The position numbers and the translations under genes were made by a program. A DNA stretch of 64,000 nt. Source: DATEDA01 sp963789885. Its GTDB lineage: Bacteria; Pseudomonadota; Gammaproteobacteria; Burkholderiales; SG8-39. Below the pieces are notes generated by a model. That model saw nothing but the letters and a program-made list of their open reading frames with translations, had not been told where the DNA came from and ran no database searches. Location of the stretch: the NCBI GenBank assembly GCA_963789885.1, contig CAWBNB010000022.1, positions 1 through 64,000 on the forward strand, in the 5' to 3' direction. Positions within the stretch are counted from its first letter, which is position 1. Every line of letters starts with the position of its first letter. Positions 27,381 through 36,215 of this stretch are shown here, one piece after another.

Positions 27381-27997
27381 ATGAAGCTGCACTGGTCGCC
27401 GCGTTCGCCGTACGTCCGCAAGGTCATGATCGTGGCGCACGAGACCGGCCTCGCGGACCGGCTCGAACGCGTGCGCAGCGTGGTGGCGATGTCGAAGCCG
27501 AACCTGGATGTGATGCGCGACAACCCGCTCGGCAAGATCCCGACGCTCGTCACCGACGACGGACGCGATCCTCTTCGACTCGATCGTCATCTGCGAGTAC
27601 CTCGATACGCTGCACGCCGGTGCGAAGCTCTTCCCGGCGTCCGGCCGCGGCGCGCTGGGAGGCGTTGCGCTGGCACGCGCTCGGCGACGGGATGCTCGAC
27701 ACGCTGATCCTGTGGCGAAACGAGCGCGACCAGCCGCCGGCGCAGCAGAACCCGGACTGGCTGTCGACCTTTGCGCTCAAGATAGCGAACTCGCTCGACG
27801 TCATCGAGCGCGAGACGACCGAGCTCGAGCGCGCGCCGTTCGGCATCGGCCAGATCGGAATCGCCTGCGCGCTCGGTTATCTCGACTTCCGCTTCGCCGA
27901 TCTCGGCTGGCGTGACGGACACTCCCGGAGCGCCGCGTGGTTCGAGAAGCTCTCGCAGCGGGCGTCGATCAAAGCGACGCAACCTAGCGTCGAATGA
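27381..27997 (+). pseudogene. Glutathione S-transferase family gene with two frameshifts
   Basis: Read with two corrections this is a GST of about 204 residues, a normal length. Frame 1 (27381 to about 27563) gives the thioredoxin-like start KLHWSPRSPYVRKVMIVAHE and NPLGKIPTLVTDDG; frame 2 (about 27566-27645) gives ILFDSIVICEYLDTL and KLFPASGR; frame 3 (to 27997) gives RWEALRWHALGDGML and the C-terminal helical domain with DFRFADLGWRDG. One extra base near 27563 and one near 27647 account for both shifts. The gene lies 4 bases after the Bug gene. It is either decaying or mis-sequenced. Confidence 0.8.
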
Positions 27998-28040
27998 CGC
28001 TCTTGATGACCGCCTGTTGGAAGGGTCGGAGGAGCTCTCG

Positions 28041-28499
28041 ATGGTGATCGTTCAGACCCCTGCGGATCTCCTGGCGCTTATCGGCCAGAAGCTCGGCGAA
28101 AGCGACTGGTTCACGATCGAGCAGCGTCATATCGACGATTTCGCCCGCGTGACCGGCGACGACTTCTGGATTCACGTCGATCGCGAGCGCGCGCAGCGGG
28201 AGATGCCCGGCGGCAAAACGATTGCGCACGGACTGTTCGTGCTGTCGCTGGTGCCTGCGCTGCAACGCGGGATCTTCCGCATCGAGAAGCGCGGCAAGGG
28301 TTTGAACTACGGGTCAGACCGCGTGCGCTATACCGCGCCGGTGCCGGTCGGCTCGCGCGTGCGGCTTCATCAGACGCTGAGCGCCGCCGAGCGCGTCGGC
28401 AAGGCCACCCGGATGACGACCCACTGCGTCATGGAGCTCGAGGGGAGCGAACGCCCCGCGTTCGTCGCCGAGTTCATCGTGCTGCTTCAGGACGAGTGA
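28041..28499 (+). CDS. MaoC-like dehydratase (hot-dog fold)
   Basis: A 152-residue MaoC/NodN-type protein. The key region reads QRHIDDFARVTGDDFWIHVD, with the Asp/His pair of (R)-specific hydratases in the D...IHVD stretch, then the family motif GKTIAHGLFVLSLVPAL. ATG at 28041 follows GGAGGAGC. These enzymes hydrate enoyl-CoA thioesters. It is close after the GST gene and runs with the crotonases, so it likely belongs to the same CoA-ester pathway. Its end overlaps the 3' end of the converging EthD gene by 13 bases. Confidence 0.88.
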   Translation: MVIVQTPADLLALIGQKLGESDWFTIEQRHIDDFARVTGDDFWIHVDRERAQREMPGGKTIAHGLFVLSLVPALQRGIFRIEKRGKGLNYGSDRVRYTAPVPVGSRVRLHQTLSAAERVGKATRMTTHCVMELEGSERPAFVAEFIVLLQDE

Positions 28500-28876
28500 T
28501 CCGGTCCGAGCTCGATAACGACCTCTTCCTCCACGACGAAGGTCTTCTGACGGCCGATGAACGAGGCACCGTGAGCGAGCCAGCGCTTGCCCTCCGGCGA
28601 GGCAAACGCCCGGTCAGTGGCCGCCTGGTCGTCGAACCACGTCTCCGCGATGCCATCGACTTCGCCGACGTCCCACACCAGCGGCACGTCGGTCCTGACC
28701 GGCTCGCTCACGATGTGGCAGAGGACGTAGCGCCGGAGCCCCGGCACGTCGTGCGAGATCGGGAGATGGTCGTTCCAGTGCTTCAGGAACTCCTCCTTCG
28801 ACATCCCAGGCTTGCGGGTCAGAAGCGAGATGCGCTTGATCAGCTTGCGGCGTGGCGCCGCTTGGGCGTTTGTCAT
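28487..28876 (-). CDS. EthD domain-containing protein
   Basis: A 129-residue protein with the dimeric alpha/beta barrel pattern of EthD: KRISLLTRKPGMSKEEFLKH then WNDHLPISHDVPGLRRYV and a later AFASPEGKRWLAHGASFI. EthD proteins accompany degradation systems (ethyl tert-butyl ether, polyketide-type enzymes) but the role is often unclear. It starts leftward operon order EthD last? No: transcription runs from the Bug gene at 29876 through this gene, which is 40 bases downstream of it. Confident on fold, not on function. Confidence 0.8.
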   Translation of the reverse strand: MTNAQAAPRRKLIKRISLLTRKPGMSKEEFLKHWNDHLPISHDVPGLRRYVLCHIVSEPVRTDVPLVWDVGEVDGIAETWFDDQAATDRAFASPEGKRWLAHGASFIGRQKTFVVEEEVVIELGPDHSS

Positions 28877-28916
28877 GGTGGCCTTTCCGGTCGAATGAAT
28901 CGGGTCGAAGCGTCGC

Positions 28917-29876
28917 CTACTCCGGCTTGATCCCCGCGGCCGCGATCACGGACTTCCACAGCGCGAGATCGCGTGCTACGCGTGCGGCCAGCTCCTCCGG
29001 CGTGCTCGAGCGGGCCTTCATGCCCTGCGCCGTGAAGCGTTCGACCACCTCGGGAGAAGCGAGGATTGCCCTTACCTCTGTGTTGAGGCGCGCCACGATC
29101 GGCGGGGGCAGCCTGGCCGGCGCGAAGAGGCCCATGAAACCGACGACCTCGAAGTTCGGCAGGGTCTCGCGCACCGGCGCGACGTTCGGCAACAGGGGGT
29201 CGCGTTCCCGACCCGACACGCCCAGTGCGCGGATCTTGCCGGCCTGGACGAGCGGGCGCACCTCGGAGATCGTCGCGAACATCCAGTCGACGTGACCCGC
29301 CGCCAGGTCCGACAGCGCCGCCCCGTTGCCCTTGTATGGGACGTGCGTGAACGTGACTCCAGCCTGGGTCGCAAGCAGTTCGCTGGTCAGGTGGTTGCTC
29401 GAGCCGGGGCCGGCCGAACCGTAGGAGAGCCCACCGGGCTTGGTTCTCGCGATCTGCAGAAACTGCTTGATGTCCTGCGCCGGGAGGCGCGATGTCACCA
29501 CCAGGACGTTGATGTACTCGGTCAGCATCGAGATCGGCGTGAAGTCGTTCGTCGGGTCGTACGGAAGCTTCGCGAGGAGGTTGGGGGTGATCGTATGCGT
29601 GGCCGAGTTGCCGAGGCCGATCACGTAGCCATCCGCGGGCGCCTGCGCGAGGCGACTGACGCCGATCGATCCGCCGGCGCCGCCGATGTTCTCGATCACC
29701 AACGGTTGCCCGAGCCGCTCGCGCAGCTTCTCGGCGAGGGGTCGGCTGATCAGATCCGTTGCGCCCGCGGGCGGGAACGGCACGATGTACTTGATCGGCT
29801 TCGCGGGCCAGCTTTGCGCCAGCGACGCGGAGGACGCGACCGCAAGGACTGCCACGGTCAGCAGGGATCGGAGCAT
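28917..29876 (-). CDS. Bug-family tripartite tricarboxylate transporter binding protein
   Basis: A 319-residue periplasmic binding protein, the fourth Bug protein of module 2. The signal peptide ends ...SSASLAQS; the mature part begins WPAKPIKYIVPFPPAGATDL, with GGAGGSIG near residue 70 and YGSAGPGSSNHLTSE near 160. It is divergent from the CoA-transferase gene at 30122. The 245-base gap between them has a perfect 10-bp palindrome AGGTATACCT (29991-30000) and an operator-like repeat (30008-30037), so both genes may be controlled together. Confidence 0.93.
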   Translation of the reverse strand: MLRSLLTVAVLAVASSASLAQSWPAKPIKYIVPFPPAGATDLISRPLAEKLRERLGQPLVIENIGGAGGSIGVSRLAQAPADGYVIGLGNSATHTITPNLLAKLPYDPTNDFTPISMLTEYINVLVVTSRLPAQDIKQFLQIARTKPGGLSYGSAGPGSSNHLTSELLATQAGVTFTHVPYKGNGAALSDLAAGHVDWMFATISEVRPLVQAGKIRALGVSGRERDPLLPNVAPVRETLPNFEVVGFMGLFAPARLPPPIVARLNTEVRAILASPEVVERFTAQGMKARSSTPEELAARVARDLALWKSVIAAAGIKPE

Positions 29877-30007
29877 GTGTCTCCTCTTGGTTGACGCGAT
29901 GGCGCGCGCAGACTCCCGTCGCAGCGATCACACCACCGGGCCAACTATAGTTGACACAAGGTGTGAATGCTACGTCGGCAACGGCAGACCAGGTATACCT
30001 CTCCCAC

Positions 30008-30037
30008 GCATACCACCGCACGTATGTCTGGTTTGCG
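30008..30037. promoter_or_regulatory. Operator-like repeat 4 in the divergent 29.9-30.1 kb region
   Basis: GCATACCACCGCACG then TATGTCTGGTTTGCG resembles the elements at 23205 and 26311. CCTAGACTG follows about 31 bases later (30070), as before the FadB-like gene. The palindrome AGGTATACCT lies just to the left. Candidate site for the LysR regulator. Confidence 0.45.
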
Positions 30038-30121
30038 GGAGGTCGTCTAGTGAACGATCGGGGCAGAGCCTAGACTGTCCATCTCAAGCAGGAGCGCGCG
30101 GCGACCGGAGGAGGAGCACGC

Positions 30122-31291
30122 ATGGAGCCAACCAGGAATTCAGGCCCGCTGAGCGGCCTGCTCGTCGTCGACATGACGCATGTCCTGGCCGGCCCCTTCT
30201 GCACGATGCTGCTCGCCGATCTCGGGGCGCGCGTCATCAAGGTGGAGCCGCCCGAGGGCGACAGTGCCCGCAAGATCGGCCCTTTCCTCAAGGACCAGTC
30301 CGTCTACTTCATGTCGGTCAACCGGAACAAGGAGTCCATCGCGCTCAACCTGACCGCCGAGGCCGACCGCGCGATCCTGCACGAGCTGCTGGCGCGCGCC
30401 GACATTTTGGTGGAGAACTTCCGGCCAGGCACGGCGGAAAAGCTCGGTCTTGCCTGGGAGGCGCTGCATGCGAGTTATCCCCGACTGATCTTCGCTTCGA
30501 TCTCGGGCTTCGGCCAGACGGGCCCCTATCGCCGACGGCCGGCGTTCGACATGGTGGTGCAGGCGATGGGCGGCATCATGTCGCTGACCGGGCACCCGGA
30601 CAGCCCGCCGACGCGGGTCGGAATCTCCATCGGCGACCTCGCCTCCGGGATGTTCGCGGCGATCGGGATCCAGGCTGCAGTGATCGAGCGCAACCGGACC
30701 GGGGCGGGGACGCGCATCGACGTCAGCATGCTCGACTGCCAGGTGGCGCTGCTCGAGAACGCGCTCGCCCGCTACCAGGCGACCGGCGAGCTGCCGAGCC
30801 CGATCGGCGCGCGTCATCCGACCGCGGCGCCGTTCGACGTGTTTCGTGCCGGCGACGGCTGGATTGCGATCACCGCTTCTCCCGATCCCATGTTCCGCGC
30901 CCTCTGCGAAGCGCTGGGCGATCCCGGGCTGGCCAGCGACTACGCGGATCGGCAGGTGCGAGTGGATCGTCAGGCGGAGCTCAAGCGCCGGATCGAGGCG
31001 CGCCTGCAGGCGAAACCGGTGCGTGAGTGGCTGGAGATTCTGGAGGGCAAGGGCGTCCCATGCGGTCCGCTCAACAACGTCAAAGACCTGCTCGGGGACC
31101 CGCAACTCGCCGCGAGGGAGATGTTCGTCGAACTGCGCGATGCGACCGGTCCGGTCCTGAAAGTGGCTGGCAACCCGATCAAGATCGGATCGCGCCCGGC
31201 CGACCCGGTCGCTTTCCCTCCGGCGCTGGACGAGCATCGGCGCCGGATCCTCGACGAGCTTTCCCGTTCCCGATCAGCGCGGGACAGCTGA
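30122..31291 (+). CDS. CaiB/BaiF class III CoA-transferase
   Basis: A 389-residue family III CoA-transferase. Family stretches: LLVVDMTHVLAGPFCTMLLA, LGARVIKVEPPEGDSARK, NRNKESIALNLT, ISGFGQTGPYRRRPAFDMV and the catalytic-Asp region DVSMLDCQVALLENALARY. The start ATG follows GGAGGAGC. It transfers CoA to a carboxylic acid and is followed 71 bases later by a second CoA-transferase and two acyl-CoA dehydrogenases, an arrangement for activating and oxidising an acid. Confidence 0.93.
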   Translation: MEPTRNSGPLSGLLVVDMTHVLAGPFCTMLLADLGARVIKVEPPEGDSARKIGPFLKDQSVYFMSVNRNKESIALNLTAEADRAILHELLARADILVENFRPGTAEKLGLAWEALHASYPRLIFASISGFGQTGPYRRRPAFDMVVQAMGGIMSLTGHPDSPPTRVGISIGDLASGMFAAIGIQAAVIERNRTGAGTRIDVSMLDCQVALLENALARYQATGELPSPIGARHPTAAPFDVFRAGDGWIAITASPDPMFRALCEALGDPGLASDYADRQVRVDRQAELKRRIEARLQAKPVREWLEILEGKGVPCGPLNNVKDLLGDPQLAAREMFVELRDATGPVLKVAGNPIKIGSRPADPVAFPPALDEHRRRILDELSRSRSARDS

Positions 31292-31362
31292 GGAGATCCG
31301 CGTGCAGTGTAGTGGGGGATCGGGGCGGGGCTTAGACTTTTCGGCCTGAGGAGAACGAAGCA

Positions 31363-32587
31363 ATGACCGGCTGCCTTTCCCGCGCGCGGGTCCTCGATCT
31401 GAGCCGCATCTTCGCCGGCCCGTGGGCGGCGCAGATGCTCGCCGATTTCGGTGCGGACGTGATCAAGGTCGAGCGGCCTCGGCGCGGCGACGACGTGCGT
31501 CAGCAGGGCTATCGCGTGAAAGACCGGGAGGGCCGGGAGACGAGCGAGACGTCTTCCTTCCTCGCAATGAATCGCGGCAAGCGTTCCGTCACCATCGATC
31601 TCGCGAGCACGGTGGGTCAGGACCTGATCCGCCGCCTGGCGCGGGAATCCGACATCCTCATCGAGAACTTCAAGGCCGGCGACCTGCGGCGCTACGGACT
31701 CGACTACGAGACGCTGAGCCGGGCGAATCCGCGGCTGGTCTACTGCTCGATCACCGGCTTCGGGCAGTCCGGGCCGTACAGCCATCTGCCGGGCTACGAC
31801 CCCATCTTCCAGTCGATGAGCGGGCTGATGAGCGTCACCGGCAACCCGGACGACGAGCCGGGGGGCGGGCCGCAGAAGGTCGGCTACTCGATCGCCGACA
31901 TCACCGCGGGTCTCTATGCCTCGATCGCGATCCTCGCGGCGCTGAACTATCGCGACACCGTGTCCGGGAAGGGTCAGTACATCGATCTCGCGCTCCTCGA
32001 CGCCCAGGTCGCGGCCATGTCGCACGTCGCGATGAACTATCTGGTGTCGGGCCGGCTCCAGGAGCGAATGGGCACCGCTTCGCCGATCACCTGCCCGTGG
32101 CAGACGTTCAAGTGCGCCGAGGGCGACATCACGATCGCCGTCGGCAACGACCCGCAGTTCGTGCGGTTCTGCGAGGTTCTCGGCAAGCCGGCGCTCGCGA
32201 GCGATCCGCGCTTCAGCACGAACCCGATGCGCGCGAAGAACCGCAAGACGCTCGTGCCGATGCTCGAAGAGGCCTTCCTCGACGCGCTCCGCACGGGAGT
32301 GGTACGAGGCGTTCGAAGCGGCCGGCGTCCCGAGCGGGCCGACCTACGACTTCCGGCAGGTGTTCGAGGATCCGCAGATCCGGCACCGCGAGCTGCTGAC
32401 CGAGATGACCCACCCGCTGGCGGGAGTCGTGCCGATGGTCGCCAATCCGATCAAGTTCTCCGACACGCCCATCGAGTACCGCCGGCCGCCGCCGCTGCTG
32501 GGCGAGCACACCCGGGAGGTCCTGCGCGAGGTGCTCCGTCTGGACGAGGCCGAGATCGACGCGCTAGCTCGAGAAGGAGCGATCTGA
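31363..32587 (+). pseudogene. CaiB/BaiF class III CoA-transferase with one frameshift
   Basis: Read with one correction this is a CoA-transferase of about 407 residues. The first frame covers LSRARVLDLSRIFAGPWAAQ through the catalytic LALLDAQVAAMSHVAMNY to about 32295; one extra G in ACGGGAGTGG shifts the frame, after which EWYEAFEAAGVPSGP and the C-terminal RRPPPLLGEHTREVL follow in the next frame to 32587. Both halves are well conserved, so the break is recent or a sequence error. It ends two bases before the acyl-CoA dehydrogenase start. Confidence 0.85.
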
Positions 32588-32588
32588 C

Positions 32589-33726
32589 ATGAGCGCCGCC
32601 GAGTCGATCCAGGCGTTTCGCGACAGCGCGCGGGACTTCCTCGGCCGCGCCGATCAGCTCAAGCGGCTGCGCAAGCTGCGCGCCGCGAGTCCGGGATTCG
32701 AGCGGGCCGTCTGGCAGGAGATCGCCGAGGCCGGCTGGCTCTCCATCCTCGTTCCCGAGGAGCAGGGCGGCCTCGGATTGGGCCTGCGCGAAGTTGCGGC
32801 GATCGCCGAGGAGGTGGGCCGCTGCCTGATGCCCGAGCCCTTCGTCGGCGCCGGGGTGCAGAGCGTTGCCGCACTCTGCAGGGTGCCCGAGAGCGAGTTG
32901 CGCAATACCTTGGTCGAGGACGTCGCGTCCGGGCGCACGATCGCAGGATTGGCGTGGCAGGAGCAGCTCGGTCAGCTCGAGCCGGCGCAGATCGCTGCAA
33001 AGGCGACGGTGCAAGGCGAGCAGATCCTGATCGACGGGAAGAAGCAGTTCGTCGTGCCCGGGCGCGGCGCGGACGGGTGGATCGTGTATGCGCGGGAAGC
33101 CGGGAACCCGGGTCTCTTCTGGGTGCCGGCCGGGCTGCCGGGCATCGAGTTGACGGAAGAGCGGCGCATCGACGGGACGGCGTCTGAGCACTCTCAGCTT
33201 CGTGAAGGTCGCGATCCCGCTCGCGAATCGACTCGCTGCGGGCGACGCTGCGCGCGCTGCGGTCGACTACGCCAACGATGCGGCGCGGATTGCGCAAGGC
33301 GCCGAATTGCTGGGCGTGGCCCGGCGCGCGCTCGAGATCACCCTCGAGTACCTGAAGACGCGCGTCCAGTTCGGCAAACCGATCGGGAGCTTCCAGGCGC
33401 TGCAGCACCGGGCGGTGGATGCCAGCATGCAGACCGAGCTCGCGTCCGCGTGCATCGCCGATGCGCTCGAGGCGCTCGAGCGCGGACACGTGCCGATCGG
33501 CGCGGCGGCGAGCCGGATCAAGGCGCGCTGCGCCGACGCGGCCGTATCGATCACGCGCCTGTCGATCCAGCTTCACGGCGCGATCGGGTACACCGACGAG
33601 CACGACATCGGCCTGTACTTCAAGCGCGCGCTCAACCTGGCGAGCTGGCTCGGCGGGGTGGCGGCGCACCGGCGGCGGTTCTTCGAGCTACAGCCGAAGG
33701 AGGTGGAGCAGGAGATCGCAGGACAC
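32589..33726 (+). pseudogene. Acyl-CoA dehydrogenase, frameshifted (first of pair)
   Basis: The first frame (from ATG 32589) gives the N-terminal helical domain, with WQEIAEAGWLSILVPEEQGG and the middle strand domain to about residue 198. Near 33182 the frame breaks; the next frame continues with VAIPLANRLAAGD, then the FAD-contact helix region LKTRVQFGKPIGSFQALQH and IQLHGAIGYTDEHDIGLYFK, both typical of the C-terminal domain. The exact end is unclear because no stop is found before the second dehydrogenase begins near 33727. Such paired genes often make a heteromeric enzyme in side-chain degradation. Confidence 0.8.
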
Positions 33727-34902
33727 GGCCTACGCCGAGTTCCCGCGCGATGCCGACTGGGAGACGATGCCCGAGGCCGAGTTCCGCCAGATGGTGCGCG
33801 CCTTTCTCGCCAAGCACTACCCGAGCCATCTCCGCCACATGCCGTACCGGCTGCACTGGGACGAGATCAAGGAGTGGTACTTCACGCTGTCCCGGCAGGG
33901 CTGGATCGCGCCGGCGTGGCCGAAGGCGTTCGGCGGCATGCAGCTTCCGCCGGACAAGCTGATCGCCTTCATCGAGGAGCACGAGCGATTCGGCGCCGCG
34001 CGACCGCCCGACCAGGGCATCATCATGCTCGGGCCCCGTGCTGATCCGGTTCGGCACCAAGGAGCAGCAGCGAGCGTTACCTGCCGAAGATCCTCTCCGG
34101 CGAGCACGTATGGGCTCAGGGCTACTCGGAGCCGAACGCGGGATCCGATCTCGCCGCGCTTCGCATGCGAGGCCGTCCTGGACGGCGACGAGTTCGTCGT
34201 CAACGGGCAGAAGACCTGGACCACGCTCGGTCAGGACGCGAACCACATGTTCATGCTGGTGCGCACCGACAAGACCGTCAAGAAGCAGGCGGGGATCAGC
34301 TTTCTGCTCGTGGATCTCGCCACGCCGGGCATCACGGTGCGGCCGATCCGGAACATCGCCGGCGACGAGGAGTTCTGCGAGGTGTTCTTCGACAACGTCC
34401 GCGTGCCGCGGGCGAATCTCGTCGGGGAGCTGAATCAGGGCTGGGACATCGCGAAGGCGCTGCTCGGCTTCGAGCGCATTTTCGCCGGCAGCCCCAAGCA
34501 TTCGCAGTACACGCTGCAAGCAGCTCACGACGCTTGCCACGGCGCGTGGCCTCTTCGCCGACCCGGCCTTCGTCGCCCGCTACGCCGAGCTGCAGCTGGA
34601 CGCCGCCGATCTCAGCGCTGATGTATGCGCACTTCGCGGAGATCGTGAAGCGCGGCGAGGCGCTTCCGGCGAGCGTCTCCTTCCTCAAGATCTGGGCGAC
34701 CGAAACGCACGAGCGGATCTCGCTGCTGCTCGCCCAGGCAGCGGCTGAATACGGCGGTGGCGAGGGCGCTGCGCGTTTCGACGGCGCGGAGATCCATGTC
34801 CTCGCGCCGCTCATGAATGCGCTTGCCGGGACGATCTTCAGCGGGACGAGCGAGATCCAACGAGGCATCCTCGCCAAGCAGGTCCTCGGGCTTCCGGGGT
34901 GA
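33727..34902 (+). pseudogene. Acyl-CoA dehydrogenase, multiply frameshifted (second of pair)
   Basis: The protein can be followed by switching frame at about 34035, 34077, 34160, 34520 and 34615. Pieces in order: QGWIAPAWPKAFGGMQLPP, VLIRFGTKEQQ, YLPKILSGEHVWAQGYSEP, GQKTWTTLGQDANHMFMLV (FAD-binding middle domain), TLATARGLFADPAFVARYAE, and AGTIFSGTSEIQRGILAKQV, the standard C-terminal motif. Total length corrected is about 390 residues, normal for the family. No clear start codon is visible; 33727 is where similarity begins. Five shifts in 1.2 kb is more than in any other gene here. Confidence 0.78.
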
Positions 34903-34925
34903 TCGGACGCGAGAGGAAAGTCGGC

Positions 34926-35483
34926 GTGCCACGCATCCCGCTGTTCCCCAAGGACGACATGACTGCCGAGCAGCGCCGGGTGTACGACGCGGTCGTCAGC
35001 GGGCCGCGTGGCAAGGTCGAGGGACCGTTGCGCGCCGCGTTGCATCGACCCGAGCTGGCGGACAAGTGGCAGCAGTTCGGGGCCGCGCTACGTTACGGTA
35101 CGACCCTTCCCCCGCGCTTGAGCGAGCTCGCGATTCTGATCACCGCCAGGGCCTGGGACAGCCAGTTCGAGTGGTATGCGCACGAGCCGCACGCCGCGCG
35201 CGCAGGCCTGGCGGCCGAGGTGATCGAAGCGATTCGATCCGGCAAGCGGCCGACGTTCGCGAATCCCGACGAAGCCGCGATCTACGACTACGTCACCGAG
35301 CTCCAGCGGGAGCACGCTGTAAGCGAGCCGACCTATCGCCGCGCCCTCAACCTCTTTGACGTCGTCGGGGTGGTCGAGCTCACCGCGCTCACCGGCTACT
35401 ACTCCATGGTGGCAATGACGCTGAACGCGCACGAGATCCCGCTTCCTCCCGGGACCACGCCGCCTTTGCCCGAACGGTCATGA
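34926..35483 (+). CDS. Carboxymuconolactone decarboxylase family protein
   Basis: A 185-residue alpha-helical protein of the CMD/AhpD superfamily. LSELAILITARAWDSQFEWY and the following His-rich HEPHAARAG are the usual centre of the fold, although the CxxC of AhpD peroxidases is absent. The GTG at 34926 follows GAGAGGAAAG and was preferred over the GTG at 34899 that overlaps the previous stop. An ATG overlapping its stop (35480) opens a next gene that reads only about a dozen codons before running into att repeat C, so the operon is cut there. Confidence 0.82.
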   Translation: MPRIPLFPKDDMTAEQRRVYDAVVSGPRGKVEGPLRAALHRPELADKWQQFGAALRYGTTLPPRLSELAILITARAWDSQFEWYAHEPHAARAGLAAEVIEAIRSGKRPTFANPDEAAIYDYVTELQREHAVSEPTYRRALNLFDVVGVVELTALTGYYSMVAMTLNAHEIPLPPGTTPPLPERS

Positions 35484-35507
35484 GCAAGCTCTCGACCTAC
35501 ATCGACT

Positions 35508-35700
35508 TCCGGGTGATCGAGGAACTGTCCCGGACCAGTCGTCGGAAAGGTGCAACCAACTGATCGAAATAGGGGCGAAACCGGAAAGTATTCGGGACAG
35601 TTTCGACTCAACCCCTTGATCAGTTTTGCTTTCGGATCTGCATGGGGTGCAGGGGGTCGAGTGTTCGAATCACTTCGCCCCGACCAAATTCAACGACTTA
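35508..35700. repeat. Composite att repeat C: arm motifs plus tRNA-Pro(GGG) 3' half
   Basis: Arms AACTGTCCCG (35523-35532) and CGGGACAGTT (35593-35602) are 60 bases apart. The anticodon stem 5' side TCTGC is also present, then the tRNA-Pro 3' half at 35642-35686. The sequence before the left arm (from about 35508, CCGGGTGATCGAGGA) is shared with copy F. This copy borders the integrase genes of module 3, so it is the best candidate for that element's left attachment site. Confidence 0.88.
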
Positions 35701-35988
35701 GGCCGCTCACTCGCGGCCTTTTCATTTTCCTGCGTGAGTTTTGCGTGAGTTTCGGCGGCCGCGCCGCCGATCACGCGAATCACGCTCGTCGATTCACCGA
35801 CCGAGAGCACCTTCTCCACGGCCTCCTGGAGCTCGTCGATCCGGGCCCGGGAGTAGTGCGTCGTGACCGGCCGTTCGCTGCGAGACCTGGCCAAGGCGGG
35901 CGAAGATCCGCTCTCCTTTGAACCGCTTGTCGACGGTTCGGTTACCGGCGGCATCGACGTAGATGCTGCCTGTCTTCGTGCGCTCCAT
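35670..35988 (-). pseudogene. Tyrosine recombinase remnant with large internal deletion
   Basis: From ATG 35988 the first frame reads MERTKTGSIYVDAAGNRTV and GERIFARLGQVSQ, a typical N-terminus of integrases found beside this kind of excisionase-like gene. After 38 residues the sequence jumps, in another frame, to TTHYSRARIDELQEAVEKV, which looks like an integrase C-terminus with the catalytic tyrosine. About 300 residues between are missing. The last codons (LVGAK) and the stop are encoded by the tRNA-Pro 3' half itself, as expected of an integrase that abuts its own att site. Confidence 0.65.
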
Positions 35989-36215
35989 GTTTCAACTCCT
36001 TTCTCGACTCTGGAGCGCCCGTGCGCGTCCTTATGGTGGTCGGCCCAGGCGTCGAGGTCAAGGCGATCGAAGGCGATGCCGCGGTCGCCGATCGGGATTT
36101 CGGTGAGGAACGGCCGGACTTCGGCGTCGAACCGGTTGCGGTCCATGCCAAGGTAAGTCGGCGCGTCGCGGTGACGGATGAAGCGGGGAAGGATCTTCAT
36201 AGCCGTCGTCCTCAT
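35670..36215 (-). CDS. Excisionase-like DNA-binding protein, read through into integrase remnant
   Basis: The ATG at 36215 overlaps the stop of the upstream integrase (ATGA); a second ATG at 36200 (MKILPRF) may be the real start. Residues 6-80 (FIRHRDAPTYLGMDRNRF, IPIGDRGIAFDRLDLDAW) form a small winged-helix-like unit typical of proteins encoded just before integrases and probably acting as excisionase or directionality factor. Because of the deletion in the next gene its frame now runs on without a stop to 35670, adding the integrase C-terminal tail (181 residues in all). Confidence 0.6.
   Translation of the reverse strand: MRTTAMKILPRFIRHRDAPTYLGMDRNRFDAEVRPFLTEIPIGDRGIAFDRLDLDAWADHHKDAHGRSRVEKGVETWSARRQAASTSMPPVTEPSTSGSKESGSSPALARSRSERPVTTHYSRARIDELQEAVEKVLSVGESTSVIRVIGGAAAETHAKLTQENEKAASERPKSLNLVGAK
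35701..35722 (+). terminator. Rho-independent terminator after tRNA-Pro 3' half C
   Basis: GGCCGC and GCGGCC pair around a 6-base loop and are followed by TTTT, CA, TTTT. It begins 15 bases after the CCA of the tRNA half and would terminate a rightward tRNA-Pro transcript. The other five att copies lack it. It overlaps the C-terminal codons of the integrase remnant on the opposite strand. Confidence 0.7.

Noticed and set aside
35480..35563. 28-codon frame starting at the CMD stop as a gene
   Set aside because: After about a dozen codons it is repeat C sequence; at most the first codons of a lost operon gene.
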